Origin: Puccinellia tenuiflora
Taxonomy: Eukaryota > Streptophyta > Magnoliopsida > Poales > Poaceae
Assembly (NCBI GenBank): GCA_012064385.1
Contig: QRDG01001831.1
Location: 186,001 to 250,000 of the forward strand
Direction: 5' to 3'
DNA: 64,000 nucleotides
Part shown: one piece after another, positions 34,889-45,653 of the stretch
How the letters are laid out: each line of letters starts with the position of its first letter
Numbering within the stretch: the first letter of the stretch is position 1
Program-made: the position numbers and the translations under genes
Notes under the pieces: generated by a model
The model's database searches: none
The model's input: only the letters and a program-made list of their open reading frames with translations
What the model was told of the DNA's origin: nothing

Positions 34889-35667
34889 TGCTGGTAACTT
34901 GTGCATACTCAGGATCCACCTTGATGACGACACACAATGGAGCAGAGAAGATGAACAAGACGAGGTCCAAGATGATGGAGAAGATGACTAAGAGAAGACC
35001 CAAGAAGATGGTCAAGGAGAAGATGAAGAAGGAGGCGGAGACATCCTGGCCGGCCCCCAGCCTGGCCTAGGCCGGCTCCCAGGCCGGCCCCATGCCAGAG
35101 GCAGCCGGCCTCCAGCCCGGCCTGGGCCGGCTCCTAGGCCGACCCCAAGCCAGAGCCAGCCGGCCCCCAGACCGGCCTAGGCCGGCCCCCAGGCCGGTCC
35201 CCCGGCAGAGGCAGTCGGCCTCCAGCCCGTCCAGGGTGGGCTCCCAGGCCGGCCTCTTGTGTCCTCCCACCGTACCCCTTCGTGGCTAGACTATAAATAC
35301 CTCCCCCTCCCTCAGATCTAGGGTTAGACTAAGAATAGACTTTTGAGCTTTGCTCCTACTTTCCCTTTGTGGAACTCATGGCCACACTAGATTCATCTAG
35401 GTGATGTACAAGGCCCCTCTTTGTGTACGGTCTCTCATGAGCATGATTCTACCCTCGGGTCTCTCGTGTTTGTGATTCTACCGTTTGCTCACCAATCTCT
35501 CCCGGAGATTCTACCTCGCGGTCTCTCTTCGGGATTCTATTGGTCCGGTTGATCCTACTGGTGAGGAAAAAGGAACTCCAAGGGTAAGTCCTTCTTGTGG
35601 TTGCAATGCTAGTCGGTCTCCCGTGTATCTTTGTGTTTTTCCCCCTTTGGTTCTTCGTGTTCATCGC
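34889..35667 (+). repeat. Middle C LTR, both ends missing
   Basis: Family C LTR from CTGGTAACTTGTGC to GTGTTCATCG. The left part was lost with the A2 junction. The right end stops about 50 bases before the LTR end and joins RT sequence at a shared CGC. It has a GGCCGG array (35047-35250) and a TATA box (35292-35299). It is the 3' LTR of C1 and/or the 5' LTR of C2. Confidence 0.9.
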
Positions 35668-37787
35668 ACTTTCATTGGCAAGTTTGTGGTTGTCTACTTT
35701 GATGACATCCTTGTTTATAGCAAATCCTTGCACGAACATGTCGACCATGTAAAACAAGTTTTGTTGGCCCTTCGTAATGCTTCGCTCTTTGCCAACCTCA
35801 AGAAATGCACCTTTTGCACCGACAAGCTTGTGTTTTTGGGATATGTGGTTTCTTCCAAAGGGATTGAAGTTGACACCTCTAAGATTGAGGCAATCACCAA
35901 TTGGCCACCGCCAAATAATCTTGCTCAACTTCGTAGCGCCCTTGGCTTGTTTGGGTTTTACCGTCGATTTGTAAAAGATTTTAGCACAATTGCTTGCCCT
36001 TTGAATGAGCTTACCAAAAAAGAATGTACCCTTCATTTGGGGCAATGCTCAAGAATCGGCGTTCAATGAACTCAAGAAGAGATTGACCGAAGCTCCTTTA
36101 CTTGCGTTGCCGGATTTCTCGAAAACTTTTGAACTTGAATGTGATGCTAGTGGCCTTGGCATCGGCGGTGTCCTAATGCAATGTGGACGTCCCGTAGCCT
36201 ACTATAGCGAGAAACTAGATGGTGCTCGCCTAAACTACCCAATTTACGACAAGGAACTATATGCCTTAGTCCATGTTTTAGAAGTTTGGCAACACTACCT
36301 TTGGCCAAAAGAGTTTTTTATCCATTCCGATCACGAATCTTTGAAATATTTGAAAACCCAAGCCAATTTGAACAAAAGACATGCAAAATGGGTGGAATTC
36401 ATTGAGTCTTTTCCCTATGTCGTGAAATACAAGAAAGGCAAGGACAATATAGTCGCGGATGCTCTTTCCCGCAAGATGATTTATTTTACTTGCCAAGCTT
36501 GAAATCAATGTTCTAGGCCTTGATGAGATTAAAGATCTCTATGCCTCCGACCCTACTTTTGGTCCTATTTTTGCAAAGTGCTCATGTGACAAAGGCTTCG
36601 ATGATTTCTATTTGCACAAGGGTTTCTTGTTCAAAGCTAACAAACTTTGTATCCCCGAGTCTTCGCTTCGCTTGTTGCTTTTGAAGGAATCACATGGAGG
36701 CGGCCTCATGGGACATTTTGGACGGAACAAGACCTATGCAATGCTTTCAACACATTAGTATTGGCCACGAATGAAGCGGGACGTGGAACGCCTTGTGCTT
36801 CGATGCCCAACATGTCTCCAAGCTAAGTCTACGTCCAACCCTCATGGCCTTTATATTCCACTTCCCATTCCATATGCTCCATGGACCGACATTAGCATGG
36901 ACTTTGTGTTAGGGCTACCATGAGCTAAAAATGGCAAAGATTCCACATTATTTGTTGTTGATCGTTTCTCTAAAATGGCACATTTCATCACTTGCAACAA
37001 GACCAACAATGCTTCACATATTGCAACTTTGTTCTTTAGGGAAATCGTTTGTCTACATGGAGTGCTGAAGACCATTGTTTCCGACCGAGACGTCAAGTTC
37101 ACAAGCTACTTTTCGAAGGCATTGATGGCCAAGCTAGGAGTCAAGCTCCTCTTCTCCACCGCTTACCACCCACAAACCGATGGCCAAACCGAGGTGGTGA
37201 ATCGAAGCTTATCAACTCTCCTCCGCGCACTAATCAAGCCAAAACTCAAAGGTTGGGAGTAATGCATCCCGCACGCCGAGTTCGCCTACAACCGTGCCTC
37301 AAACCGGGCGACCAAGCGAAGGCCGTTCGAGGTTGTCTATGGGTTCAACCCCAACACCGCCCTAGACATCCTCCCACTTCCTCTCCATGAGCGCACCGAC
37401 ATGGACTTCGACAAAAGAGCCGACTACATGAAGACACTACATGAGTCCACTCGAGATACTCTATAAGAGCACACCAAGCGCCAAGCCGCCAAGATCAACA
37501 AGTTGAAGAAACCCATGATATTCGAAGAAGGAGATCTTGTGTGGCTACACCTCCGCAAGGACCGTTTCCCGGATGAAATAAAATCCAAGCTTGCTCCTCG
37601 CGGTGACGGGCCTTTCAAAGTGCTCAAACGCATCAATGACAATGCCTACAAGATCGACATTCCAACCTCCAAATACTTGGTGCATGACACGTGCAACGTC
37701 GCCGACCTATTCCCTTTCCACGGATATCCAAGTGTTCAAGACGATGACGAGTCGAGGACGACTCTTTCCGAAGGGGAGGGGAGATGA
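35665..37787 (+). pseudogene. C2 pol (partial RT to integrase)
   Basis: Starts in mid-RT (TFIGKFVVVYFDD) with no primer-binding site, gag or protease, and runs through RNase H and integrase to the polypurine tract. It carries the same extra A (36015-36020), the same scrambled MIYFTCQA stretch (36475-36502), TGA (36921-36923) and TAA (37260-37262) as C1. It also has its own stops, for example THYYW to TH*YW near 36757 and GAA-to-TAA near 37464. Confidence 0.88.
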
Positions 37788-38755
37788 TGTAGGCCCACAT
37801 GTGGACAACACCACAAATGGCCCAATGACAAGATCAAGAGTCAAGGCATTTCATGAAAAGGTGACCTCGCTCCTCTCAATGTGTGATTTCAACATCCCTT
37901 TGAATGGTTTGCTACTTCATGCCGGTAACTTGTGCATACTCAGGATCCACCTTGATGACGACACACAATGGAGCAGAGAAGATGAACAAGAGGAGGTCCA
38001 AGATGATGGAGAAGATGACCAAGAGAAGACCCAAGAAGATGGTCAAGGAGAAGATGAAGAAGGAGGCGGAGACAGCCTGGCCGGCCCCCAGCCCGGCCTA
38101 GGCCGGCTCCCAGGCCGGCCCCATGCCAGAGGCAGCCGGCCTCCAGCCCGGTCTGGGCCGGCTCCTAGGCTGACCCCAAGCCAGAGCCAGCCGGCCCCCA
38201 GACCGGCCTCCATCCCGGCCTAGGACGGCCCCCAGGCCGGTCCCCCGGCAGAAGCAGCCGAACTCCAGCCCGTCCTGGGCAGGCTCCCAGGGCGGCCTCT
38301 CGTGTCCTCCCACCGTACCCCTTCGTGGCTAGACTATAAATACCTCCCCCCTCCCTCAGATCTAGGGTTAGACTAAGAATAGACTTTTGAGCTTTGCTCC
38401 TACTTTCCCTTTGTAGAACTCATGGCCACACTAGATTCATCTAGGTGATGTACAAGGCCCCTCTTTGTGTACGGTCTCTCATGAGCATGATTCTACCCTC
38501 GGGTCTCTCGTGTTTGTGATTCTACCGTTTGCTCACCAATCTCTCCCGAAGATTCTACCTCGCGGTCTCTCTTTGGGATTCTATTGGTCCGGTTGATCCT
38601 ACTGGTGAGGGAAAAGGAACTCCAAGGATAAGTCCTTCTTGTGGTTGCAATGCTAGTCGGTCTCCCGTGTATCTTTGTGTTTTTCCCCCTTTGGTTCTTC
38701 GTGTTCATCGCTCTCCCTACGTCTATCCGTGAAGATCGGGCCACGAGCTACACCA
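37785..38755 (+). repeat. C2 3' LTR (971 bp)
   Basis: TGATGTAGGCCCACATG to GAGCTACACCA, the only C LTR with both ends. The CR-motif stretch (GPMTRSRVKAFHEKV), a GGCCGG array (38079-38300) and a TATA box (38335-38342) are present. It abuts family B pol at 38756; the expected target duplication is GTGTG. Confidence 0.93.
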
Positions 38756-40454
38756 GTGTGTTGATGCAAGAGGGTAAGCCAATTGCATCTTTTTCTAAAA
38801 AATTAAATGGTGCACAATTGAACTATCCTGTTTATGATAAAGAATTGTATGCGCTTGTTAGAGTTCTTGAGGTTTGGCAACATTATTTGTGACCAAAAGA
38901 ATTTATCATACATTTTAATCATGAGGCATTAAAATTTCTGAAAAGCCAACCTAATCTTAATAAACGTCATGCTAAGTGGGTTGAATTCATTGAGTCCTTC
39001 CCATACATAATTAACTATAAGAAAGTCAAAGATAATGTTGTTGCTGATGCACTCTCTCGGAAAAGCATGCTATTGACACAACTAGATGTTAAAGTTCATG
39101 GTTTAGAGAGTTTGCGTGATTTATATGCTAAAGATACTGATTTTTCTATGCCTTTTGCTAAATGTTCTGCGGTGAAAGCATGGGAAAAATTCCATATACA
39201 TGGTGGGTGCTTGTTTAGAGCTAACAAATTATGTGTGCCAGAATCGTCCGTTCGTTTGCTATTGTTGCAGGAATCACATAGTGGAGGTTTAATGGGGCAC
39301 TTTGGATGTGAAAAGACGTTGCTTATGTTAGCTGATTACTTCTATTGGCCACGCATGAGGCGTGATGTGGACAGGTTTGTGAGGCGTTGCATTACTTGCA
39401 ACAAGGCAAAATCAAAACTGAAGCCTCATGGTTTGTATACTCCTCTTCCTGCACCTACTACTCCATGGGAGGATATTAGTATGGATTTTGTGTTAGGATT
39501 GCCTACAACCAGGAGAGTACATGATTCTATATTCGTGGTAGTGGATAGATTTTCAAAAATGTCACACTTTATTGCATGCCACAAGAGCGACGATGCATTG
39601 CATATTGCTAATCTGTTTTTCAGGGACATAGTGCGCTTACATGGAGTACCAAGGACTATTGTTTCGGATCGTGATGTGAAGTTCATGAGCTATTTTTGGA
39701 AGACATTGTGGGGCAAGCTGGGAACAAAGCTGATGTTTAGTACTACTTGTCACCCCCAAACTGATGGACAAACGGAGGTGGCGAATCGCACACTATCAAC
39801 GTTGTTGTGAGCCATGATCAAGAAAAATCTACGTGAGTGGGTGGATTGTTTACCGCATGTGGAGTTTGCTTATAATAGAGCGGTGCATTCAACTATCCAA
39901 TTGTGCCCATTTGAGGTGGTGTATGGTTTCAAACCCATTACTCCACTTGATTTGTTGCCGCTTCCAATACAAGAGAGAGTCAACATGGAGGCATCGAAAC
40001 GTGCAGATTTTGTGAGGAAGATACATGAGAAGACAAAGCAAGCTATTGAGAAGAAGGGAAAACATGTTGCTGATCGTGTTAATAAGAAGCGAAGGAGGTT
40101 TTATTTCAGCCCGGTGATATGGTATGGGTGCACTTCCGTAAGGATAGGTTCCCTACTTTGCGCAAGTCCAAGTTGATGCCACGAGGAGCTGGTCCATATA
40201 AAGTGCTTGCAAAAATAAATGATAATGCCTATAAGATTGATCTTCCTACGAATGAGTTTGGTGTTAGTAATTCATTCAATGTTGCTGATTTGACACCATA
40301 CTTTGGAGATGATCTTGCTGCGTCGAGGTCGACTCCTTTTCAAGGGGGGGAGGATGATGAGGACATCCCTAGTGCTTCAACACTTTCTCCCATTGATGAT
40401 GTTGCTGTTCAAGAGAAGCCCAATGAAGTGAGGATTGACCTATGACAAGAGCTA
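38756..40454 (+). pseudogene. B3 RNase H-integrase
   Basis: Family B frame with SKKLNGAQLNYPVYDKELYA, the HHCC finger (HSGGLMGHFG ... CITCNKAKS), the DDE core and a GPY/F-like segment. Stops are TGA at 38890-38892 (TGG in B1) and TGA at 39808-39810 (an Arg codon elsewhere), with a frameshift near 40095 (KKRRRFYF). A 7-G polypurine run keeps the tail in frame into the LTR (FQGGEDDEDIPS); the frame is lost again just before the CR motif. Confidence 0.86.
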
Positions 40455-42087
40455 GAGCTAAACTATTAGAACAACGGGTGAACTTACTCTTAGTTAATGC
40501 ACTTCTGCTTCGGTACACCCCCTTTCCAAACTCATTCTAAACTCAAACACAATAACTGCTGAGATCGCACGATACCCCTTCATAATAAAGGGCATGATAG
40601 TCATTAACAAAATTTTAAATTATTATTAATGAATAATTATATCATAGTATATGCTTAATACGGCCATACTGTACGAATCGGTACGGTCTTCATTGCCTCG
40701 TCCAAATGGCCCGCTGCTCCTAGTTGCCGGTACTCGTCGCCACCGTTCATGGTGACTCCGTCCCTCCGGCGAGCGCGGTGATCGGAGCGAGCGACTGCGA
40801 GTGGTTTGGCGTCCTCCTGGTTCCGGAATCCCTTGGTTTCCATGCGTGGCCGCCGGCAGCAGCGACCCAGTATGCCATGCCCGGCAGCCGCCCACCTCCC
40901 GCCTTGGTCGTGTGTCCGCATGCACAGCCACACCGCAGCCAGCACACCGGACCTAAGCTAGATAGCTAGCTATGCACGCAAGGCAGCTCTCCAACTCCTT
41001 GCTTGCATGCGATTGCATGCGAGGCCTAGGTCTCGGCGTATGAGTGTCTGCAGATTTCCGACATTGCCTCAGCTTGGCTGCGCATCGCGCCGCCGTCACC
41101 GGCCACACAATCGCGGGGCTTGGCCGCTCGTCGCGCCTACGTGTATGCGGGACAGTACACTATTCGTCCTATACGCTATGCGGGTCTACGGCATTAGATC
41201 TAGATCTCGTTATGTCTGCCTAATTAAATTAGATAATTAACCAATTGGACTTAATTGCCCTTCTTAGTTTGGGGGAGGGGGTGTACGGAAGTAGACCTCT
41301 TAAATATGATGTTTGTGTTGATGAGAATTTTATACTACCTAAGTCTATGCATTTATTTATGATCAGGTTTGTTGATACCACAAGCATTATTGGAGAAGAG
41401 GAGCAGCAAGGCATGGAGGACATGGAGGATCACATGAAGAACAAGAAGGAATGCATGGAGGATAAAATTCAGAACATCTAGTACAAGTGCTCGAGGGAGG
41501 AGAAGGAGGCAGGAGCACATGGAGAGAGGCATGAAGGTGGCGCACCACACCATGTTGAGGCGCCAAGGGTGGAGTCCTAGTCACACAAGGACAAGGACCT
41601 GCGAGTCCTATTGGGCCGAACCCAACATGGGTCGGTTTGTATCCCTAGTCGATTCCAATTGAGTCCAAACCGAGTTGGTCTTGGAGGTGGGGCGCCTTGG
41701 CTGTTGGTAGCCACACCTCCTCCTCATATATACCTAGTAGTTGCGAGTTGAGAATTAGACCACGTTTAAGTTAAACCCTAGTTCATGCGACTGCTGTAAG
41801 CATTCATCTTGAATCCTTATCTCCAATTCGTTTCTATCTGGAGAATATATCATGCAAGTTAAGTGTGATTTGTTGTTCCATTGGGAATTAGCTGATTGCA
41901 ATTTACCGCTTCGTGGTCGGCGGCTACTTGCGCAAGTGTGTGACGTTGTGAATATCCAAAGGGTTGAGGGCTCTTGCATTGGCAGCAGGGTTCAAGCGAC
42001 GAGAGTTCATCGGCGACATACAAGTTATCCCCCATCATCATCATCATCTACCTCCGCTCATTGAGAAGATCGGACCACCCCATATCA
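40355..42087 (+). repeat. B3 3' LTR with an internal insertion
   Basis: TGATGAGGACATCCC at 40355 to TATCA at 42087. Split by a foreign segment at about 40493-41296. The right part resumes with the segment matching ENFILPKSMHL of B2. A TATA-like TATATA is at 41727-41732. Neither the GGCCGG array of B1 nor the CCGGATAATCCGG array of B2 is present. Confidence 0.85.
40493..41296. mobile_element. Unclassified 0.8-kb insertion in the B3 LTR
   Basis: Absent from the B2 LTR at the same place. Its ends resemble an imperfect inverted repeat: CTTCGGTACACCCCC near 40507 and, in complement, CTTCCGTACACCCCC near 41294. CTCTTA occurs on both sides (40487-40492 and about 41296), so the boundaries are uncertain by a few bases. 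I see no convincing coding sequence. Confidence 0.6.
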
Positions 42088-42239
42088 TCATGGCCAACTA
42101 TTTTGTTGATAGACCGGTGTTTCCCGAGAGGTATTTTCGACGCCGGTTTCACATGAGCATTGATTTGTTCAAGCACATCGCCGAGAGTGTCAAGCTGCAC
42201 GACAGCTTCTTCAAGTAGAGGAGGAATTGTGCATGAAGA
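42088..42239 (+). pseudogene. PIF/Harbinger-type transposase relic, N-terminal fragment
   Basis: The frame from ATG 42090 to TAG 42216-42218 codes 42 residues with FVDRPVFPERYFRRRFHMS and LFKHIAESV. This resembles the start of plant Harbinger-type nucleases, which carry an RYFRRRFRMS-like stretch followed by LF..I. After the stop, a +1 frame (GGIVHEDLQ) leads across the B2 insertion into the C-terminal fragment at 49362, so most of the middle of the gene is missing. Family assignment is from memory of the motif only. Confidence 0.6.
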
Positions 42240-42998
42240 TGATAAGGGGTGGCCCGATCTTCTCAATGAGCGGTGGTAGATGGATGATAATGGTAGATAA
42301 CTTGCGAGAATCCGACGAACTCTCCGGCTGCTCCCCTGTTGCCAATGCAACAGCTCTTCAACCCAATGGATTTCGCGATGCCTCACACCGATGCAACGTA
42401 GCCGCCGGCTACGAAGCGGTTTCTGCGATCTACTAATTCCCAATGGAACAACAGATCACACTCAACTTTGGTAGCAAGAACCTCCAGATCGAAACAAAGT
42501 GGAGGGGTGAATTCCTGATCAAAGCAAAGATGAATTCTAGTATAGATCAATGCTTTAGCAATCCAATCTAGGGTTTAAGCAAAAACGTGGTCTAACTATT
42601 ACAAAGAGACTCCTAGGGTATATATAGCGGCTAGGGGGTCAATCCCACGCCCAAATCACGACTTGGTTCGACCTAAACTAGATACAAACCGACTTGGTCT
42701 CAAAAAGGCTCGTAGCCCTGTTTTACTCGAACCGGATAATCCGGGTCACGGGAGGCCGGATAATCCGGTTGACCGGATATTCCGAGTCAAGTTGAATCGG
42801 ATATTCCGACATAGTCCAGTACCTCCGCGCAACATATTTCTCTGGAACCGGATAATCCGGTTCAGTAGTGGACCGGATAATCCGATAATGTCCAGTACTC
42901 CTTTTCTTCAACGTCCCTTCTTGCGCATGCCTCGTTGTACTCCAATCCTTGCTGCTCCTCTGGCCCTCCTCCAATGCTTGACTTATCAACAACCCTGA
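42240..42998 (-). repeat. B2 3' LTR, 5' portion deleted
   Basis: Contains the LTR end (CCACCCCTTATCA in element orientation), a TATATATA box (42619-42626) and six CCGGATAATCCGG-type palindromes (42732-42884). The LTR start, the CR-motif part and the polypurine tract are missing. The sequence jumps to integrase at 42999. Confidence 0.9.
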
Positions 42999-45653
42999 TC
43001 ATACCACCTCAAACGGACATAGTTGTGTGGTAGAATGTACCGCCCTGTTATATGCAAACTCCACATGTGGCAAACAGTCTTCCCACTCACGCAAGTTCTT
43101 CTTGATCATGGCTCGCAACAACGTTGAGAGTGTGCGATTCACCACCTCCGTTTGGCCATCAGTTTGGGGATGACAAGTGGTACTGAACAGCAGCTTTGTT
43201 CCCAGCTTGCCCCAAAGTGTCTTCCAAAAATAGCTCATGAACTTGACATCTCGATCAGAAACAATCGTCTTGGGTACTCCATGTAAGCGCACGATGTCCC
43301 TGAAAAATAGATTAGCAATATGCGACGCATCGTCGCTTTTGTGGCAGGCAATAAAGTGTGACATCTTAGAAAAACGATCCACTACCACAAAAATAGAATC
43401 ATGTCCTCTCCTGGTTCTAGGCAATCCTAACACAAAATCCATGCTTATGTCCTCCCATGGAGTTGTAGGTGCAGGAAGAGGAGCATACAAACCATGAGGC
43501 TTCAACTTGGACTTTGCCTTGTTGCAAGTGATGCAACGCTTAACAAACCTGTCCACATCCCGCCTCATCCTTGGCCAATAAAAGTGATCAGCCAACATCA
43601 GTAACGTCTTCTCACGTCCAAAGTGTCCCATCAAACCGCCACCATGAGATTCCTGCAACAACAGCAAACGCATGGACGATTCTGGCACACATAATTTGTT
43701 AGTTCTAAACAAGTATCCATCATGCATATGGTATTTTTCCCAAGCTTTCACAGCAGAACACTTAGCAAAAGGCATGGAAAAATCAGTATCATTAGCATAT
43801 AAATCACGCAAACTCTCTAAACCAGGAACTTTAACATCTAAATGTGTCAAAAGCATGTTTTTCCTAGAGAGTGCATCAGCAACCACGTTTTCTTTGCCTT
43901 TCTTATACTTAATAATGTATGGGAAGGATTCAATGAACTCAACCCATTTAGCATGACGTTTATTCAAGTTAGATTGGCACTTCAAATACTTCAAAGCTTC
44001 ATGATCAGAATGTATGATAAATTCTTTTGGCCACAAATAATGTTGCCAAACCTCAAGAACACGAACAAGAGCATACAATTCTTTATCATAAACAAGATAG
44101 TTCAATTGGGCACCATTTAATTTCTTCGAAAAATATGGAATTGGTTTACCCTCTTGCATCAACACACCTCCTATTCCAATGCCACTAGCATCACATTCAA
44201 TATCAAATTGCTTATTGAAATCAGGAAGCATAAGCAAAGGTGCAGAAATTAAACGACGTTTCAGCTCATCAAAAGCGGCATCTTGGGCTGCGCCCCACAC
44301 AAACTCAACACCTTTTTTTGTTAAATCATTCAAAGGTGCAGCAATAGAACTGAAGTCTTTCACAAAGCGTCGATAAAATCCAGCAAGACCAAGAAAACTT
44401 CTTATTTGACTGATATTCATGGGAATAGGCCAATTTTTAATTGCTTCAATTTTAGATTCATCAACCTCTACTCCATGCTTAGAAACAACAAAACCCAGAA
44501 ATATGACCTTATCTTTGCAAAAAGTGCATTTAGCAAGATTACCATACAGCTTATTTTCACGCAACACTTGCAAAACTTGTCTAATATGATCAGTATGTTC
44601 AGATTCATTGCAGCTATAAATCAATATATCATCAAAATAAACTACCACAAATTTACCAATGAAATGCCTCAAAACATGATTCATCAATCTCATGAAAGTA
44701 CTAGGTGCATTAGTTAACCCAAAAGGCATCACTAACCACTCATATAAACCTAATTTTGTTTTAAAGGCAGTTTTCCATTCATCTCCTTCTTTCATTCTAA
44801 TTTGATGATAACCACTACGCAAATCAATTTTAGAGAAAATAACAGCACCACTTAATTTGTCTAACATGTCATCCAAACAAGGAATGGGGTGTCTATAATG
44901 AATAGTGATGTTATTTATCTCTCTACAATCTACGCACATGCGCCAAGTACCATCTTTCTTAGGAACCAAAATGACAGGAACAGCACAAGGACTTAAGCTC
45001 ACACGAATATACCCTTTGTCAAGAAGCTCTTGAACTTGTCGCTGTATCTCCTTTGTCTCCTCCGGGTTGGTCCTATAGGGAGCTCGGTTTGGAAGTGTTG
45101 CTTCGGGAATCAAGTCAATTTGATGTTCAATACCCCGCAATGGAGGCAAACCAGCGGGCACTTCCTCCGGAAAAACGTCACCAAAATCCTACAAAACATT
45201 AGAAACACCAATAGAGAGAGGGGTCATGTCGTTAGAAACAAGAATTTCCCCCTTGCACACAAGCACAAGAGGTACTAGAGTGGGATCCTCACGAAACTCT
45301 CTCAAATCAGATTTGGTGGCTAACATTACTATTTTGTTCTCTCCCTCACTTTTCTTTTTACTGCTCAAATTTGGCTTGTGGCTCTCGCTCACCGAAGGTG
45401 GAGTCTCTCGCCTAGCTAATCTCTCACGCTCAGCCTCACGGTTAACTTCCACTTTTTGGCGAAATTCATTTACTATCTCTTGAGGTGTCATAGGCCGCAA
45501 CATCACCTCCTTGCCATGCCAATTGAGCTGATAGGTATTTGCTCTCCCATTGTGGCGCACATCTCTATCAAACTGCCAAGGACGTCCCAACAACAAGTTA
45601 CAAACGGTCATTGGAACCACGTCAAACTCCACGGTGTCCTTGTAAGGCCCAAT
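42999..45653 (-). pseudogene. B2 pol, integrase 3' end deleted
   Basis: Protease tail, RT (YFDD in complement near 44635), RNase H and integrase up to LCPFEVV, where it breaks into the LTR. CAG-to-TAG changes lie at 45654-45656 (upstream, in VEFQIGP) and 45189-45191 (NVLQDFG). The block from 45161 down to 42999 is 720 codons without a stop. The GPY/F-like segment and CR tail are gone. Confidence 0.9.

Larger units (their letters stand above)
38756..42087 (+). mobile_element. Ty3/gypsy element B3 (family B), 3' part
   Basis: Resumes in RNase H (GVLMQEGKP) where the C array is inserted. It continues through the integrase, the polypurine tract and a 3' LTR ending CCACCCCATATCA at 42087. The rest of B3 must lie left of the window. 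The LTR is interrupted by an 0.8-kb insertion. It lies in the PIF-like relic; the expected target duplication is TCATG. Confidence 0.88.

Noticed and set aside
40626..40969. Overlapping minus- and plus-strand frames in the B3 LTR insertion
   Set aside because: Short, overlapping on both strands, no recognisable motif; probably GC-rich non-coding sequence of the insertion.
42732..42884. CCGGATAATCCGG repeats as a CRISPR-like array
   Set aside because: Irregular spacing, odd-centred palindromes, plant retroelement context and no spacers of constant size.
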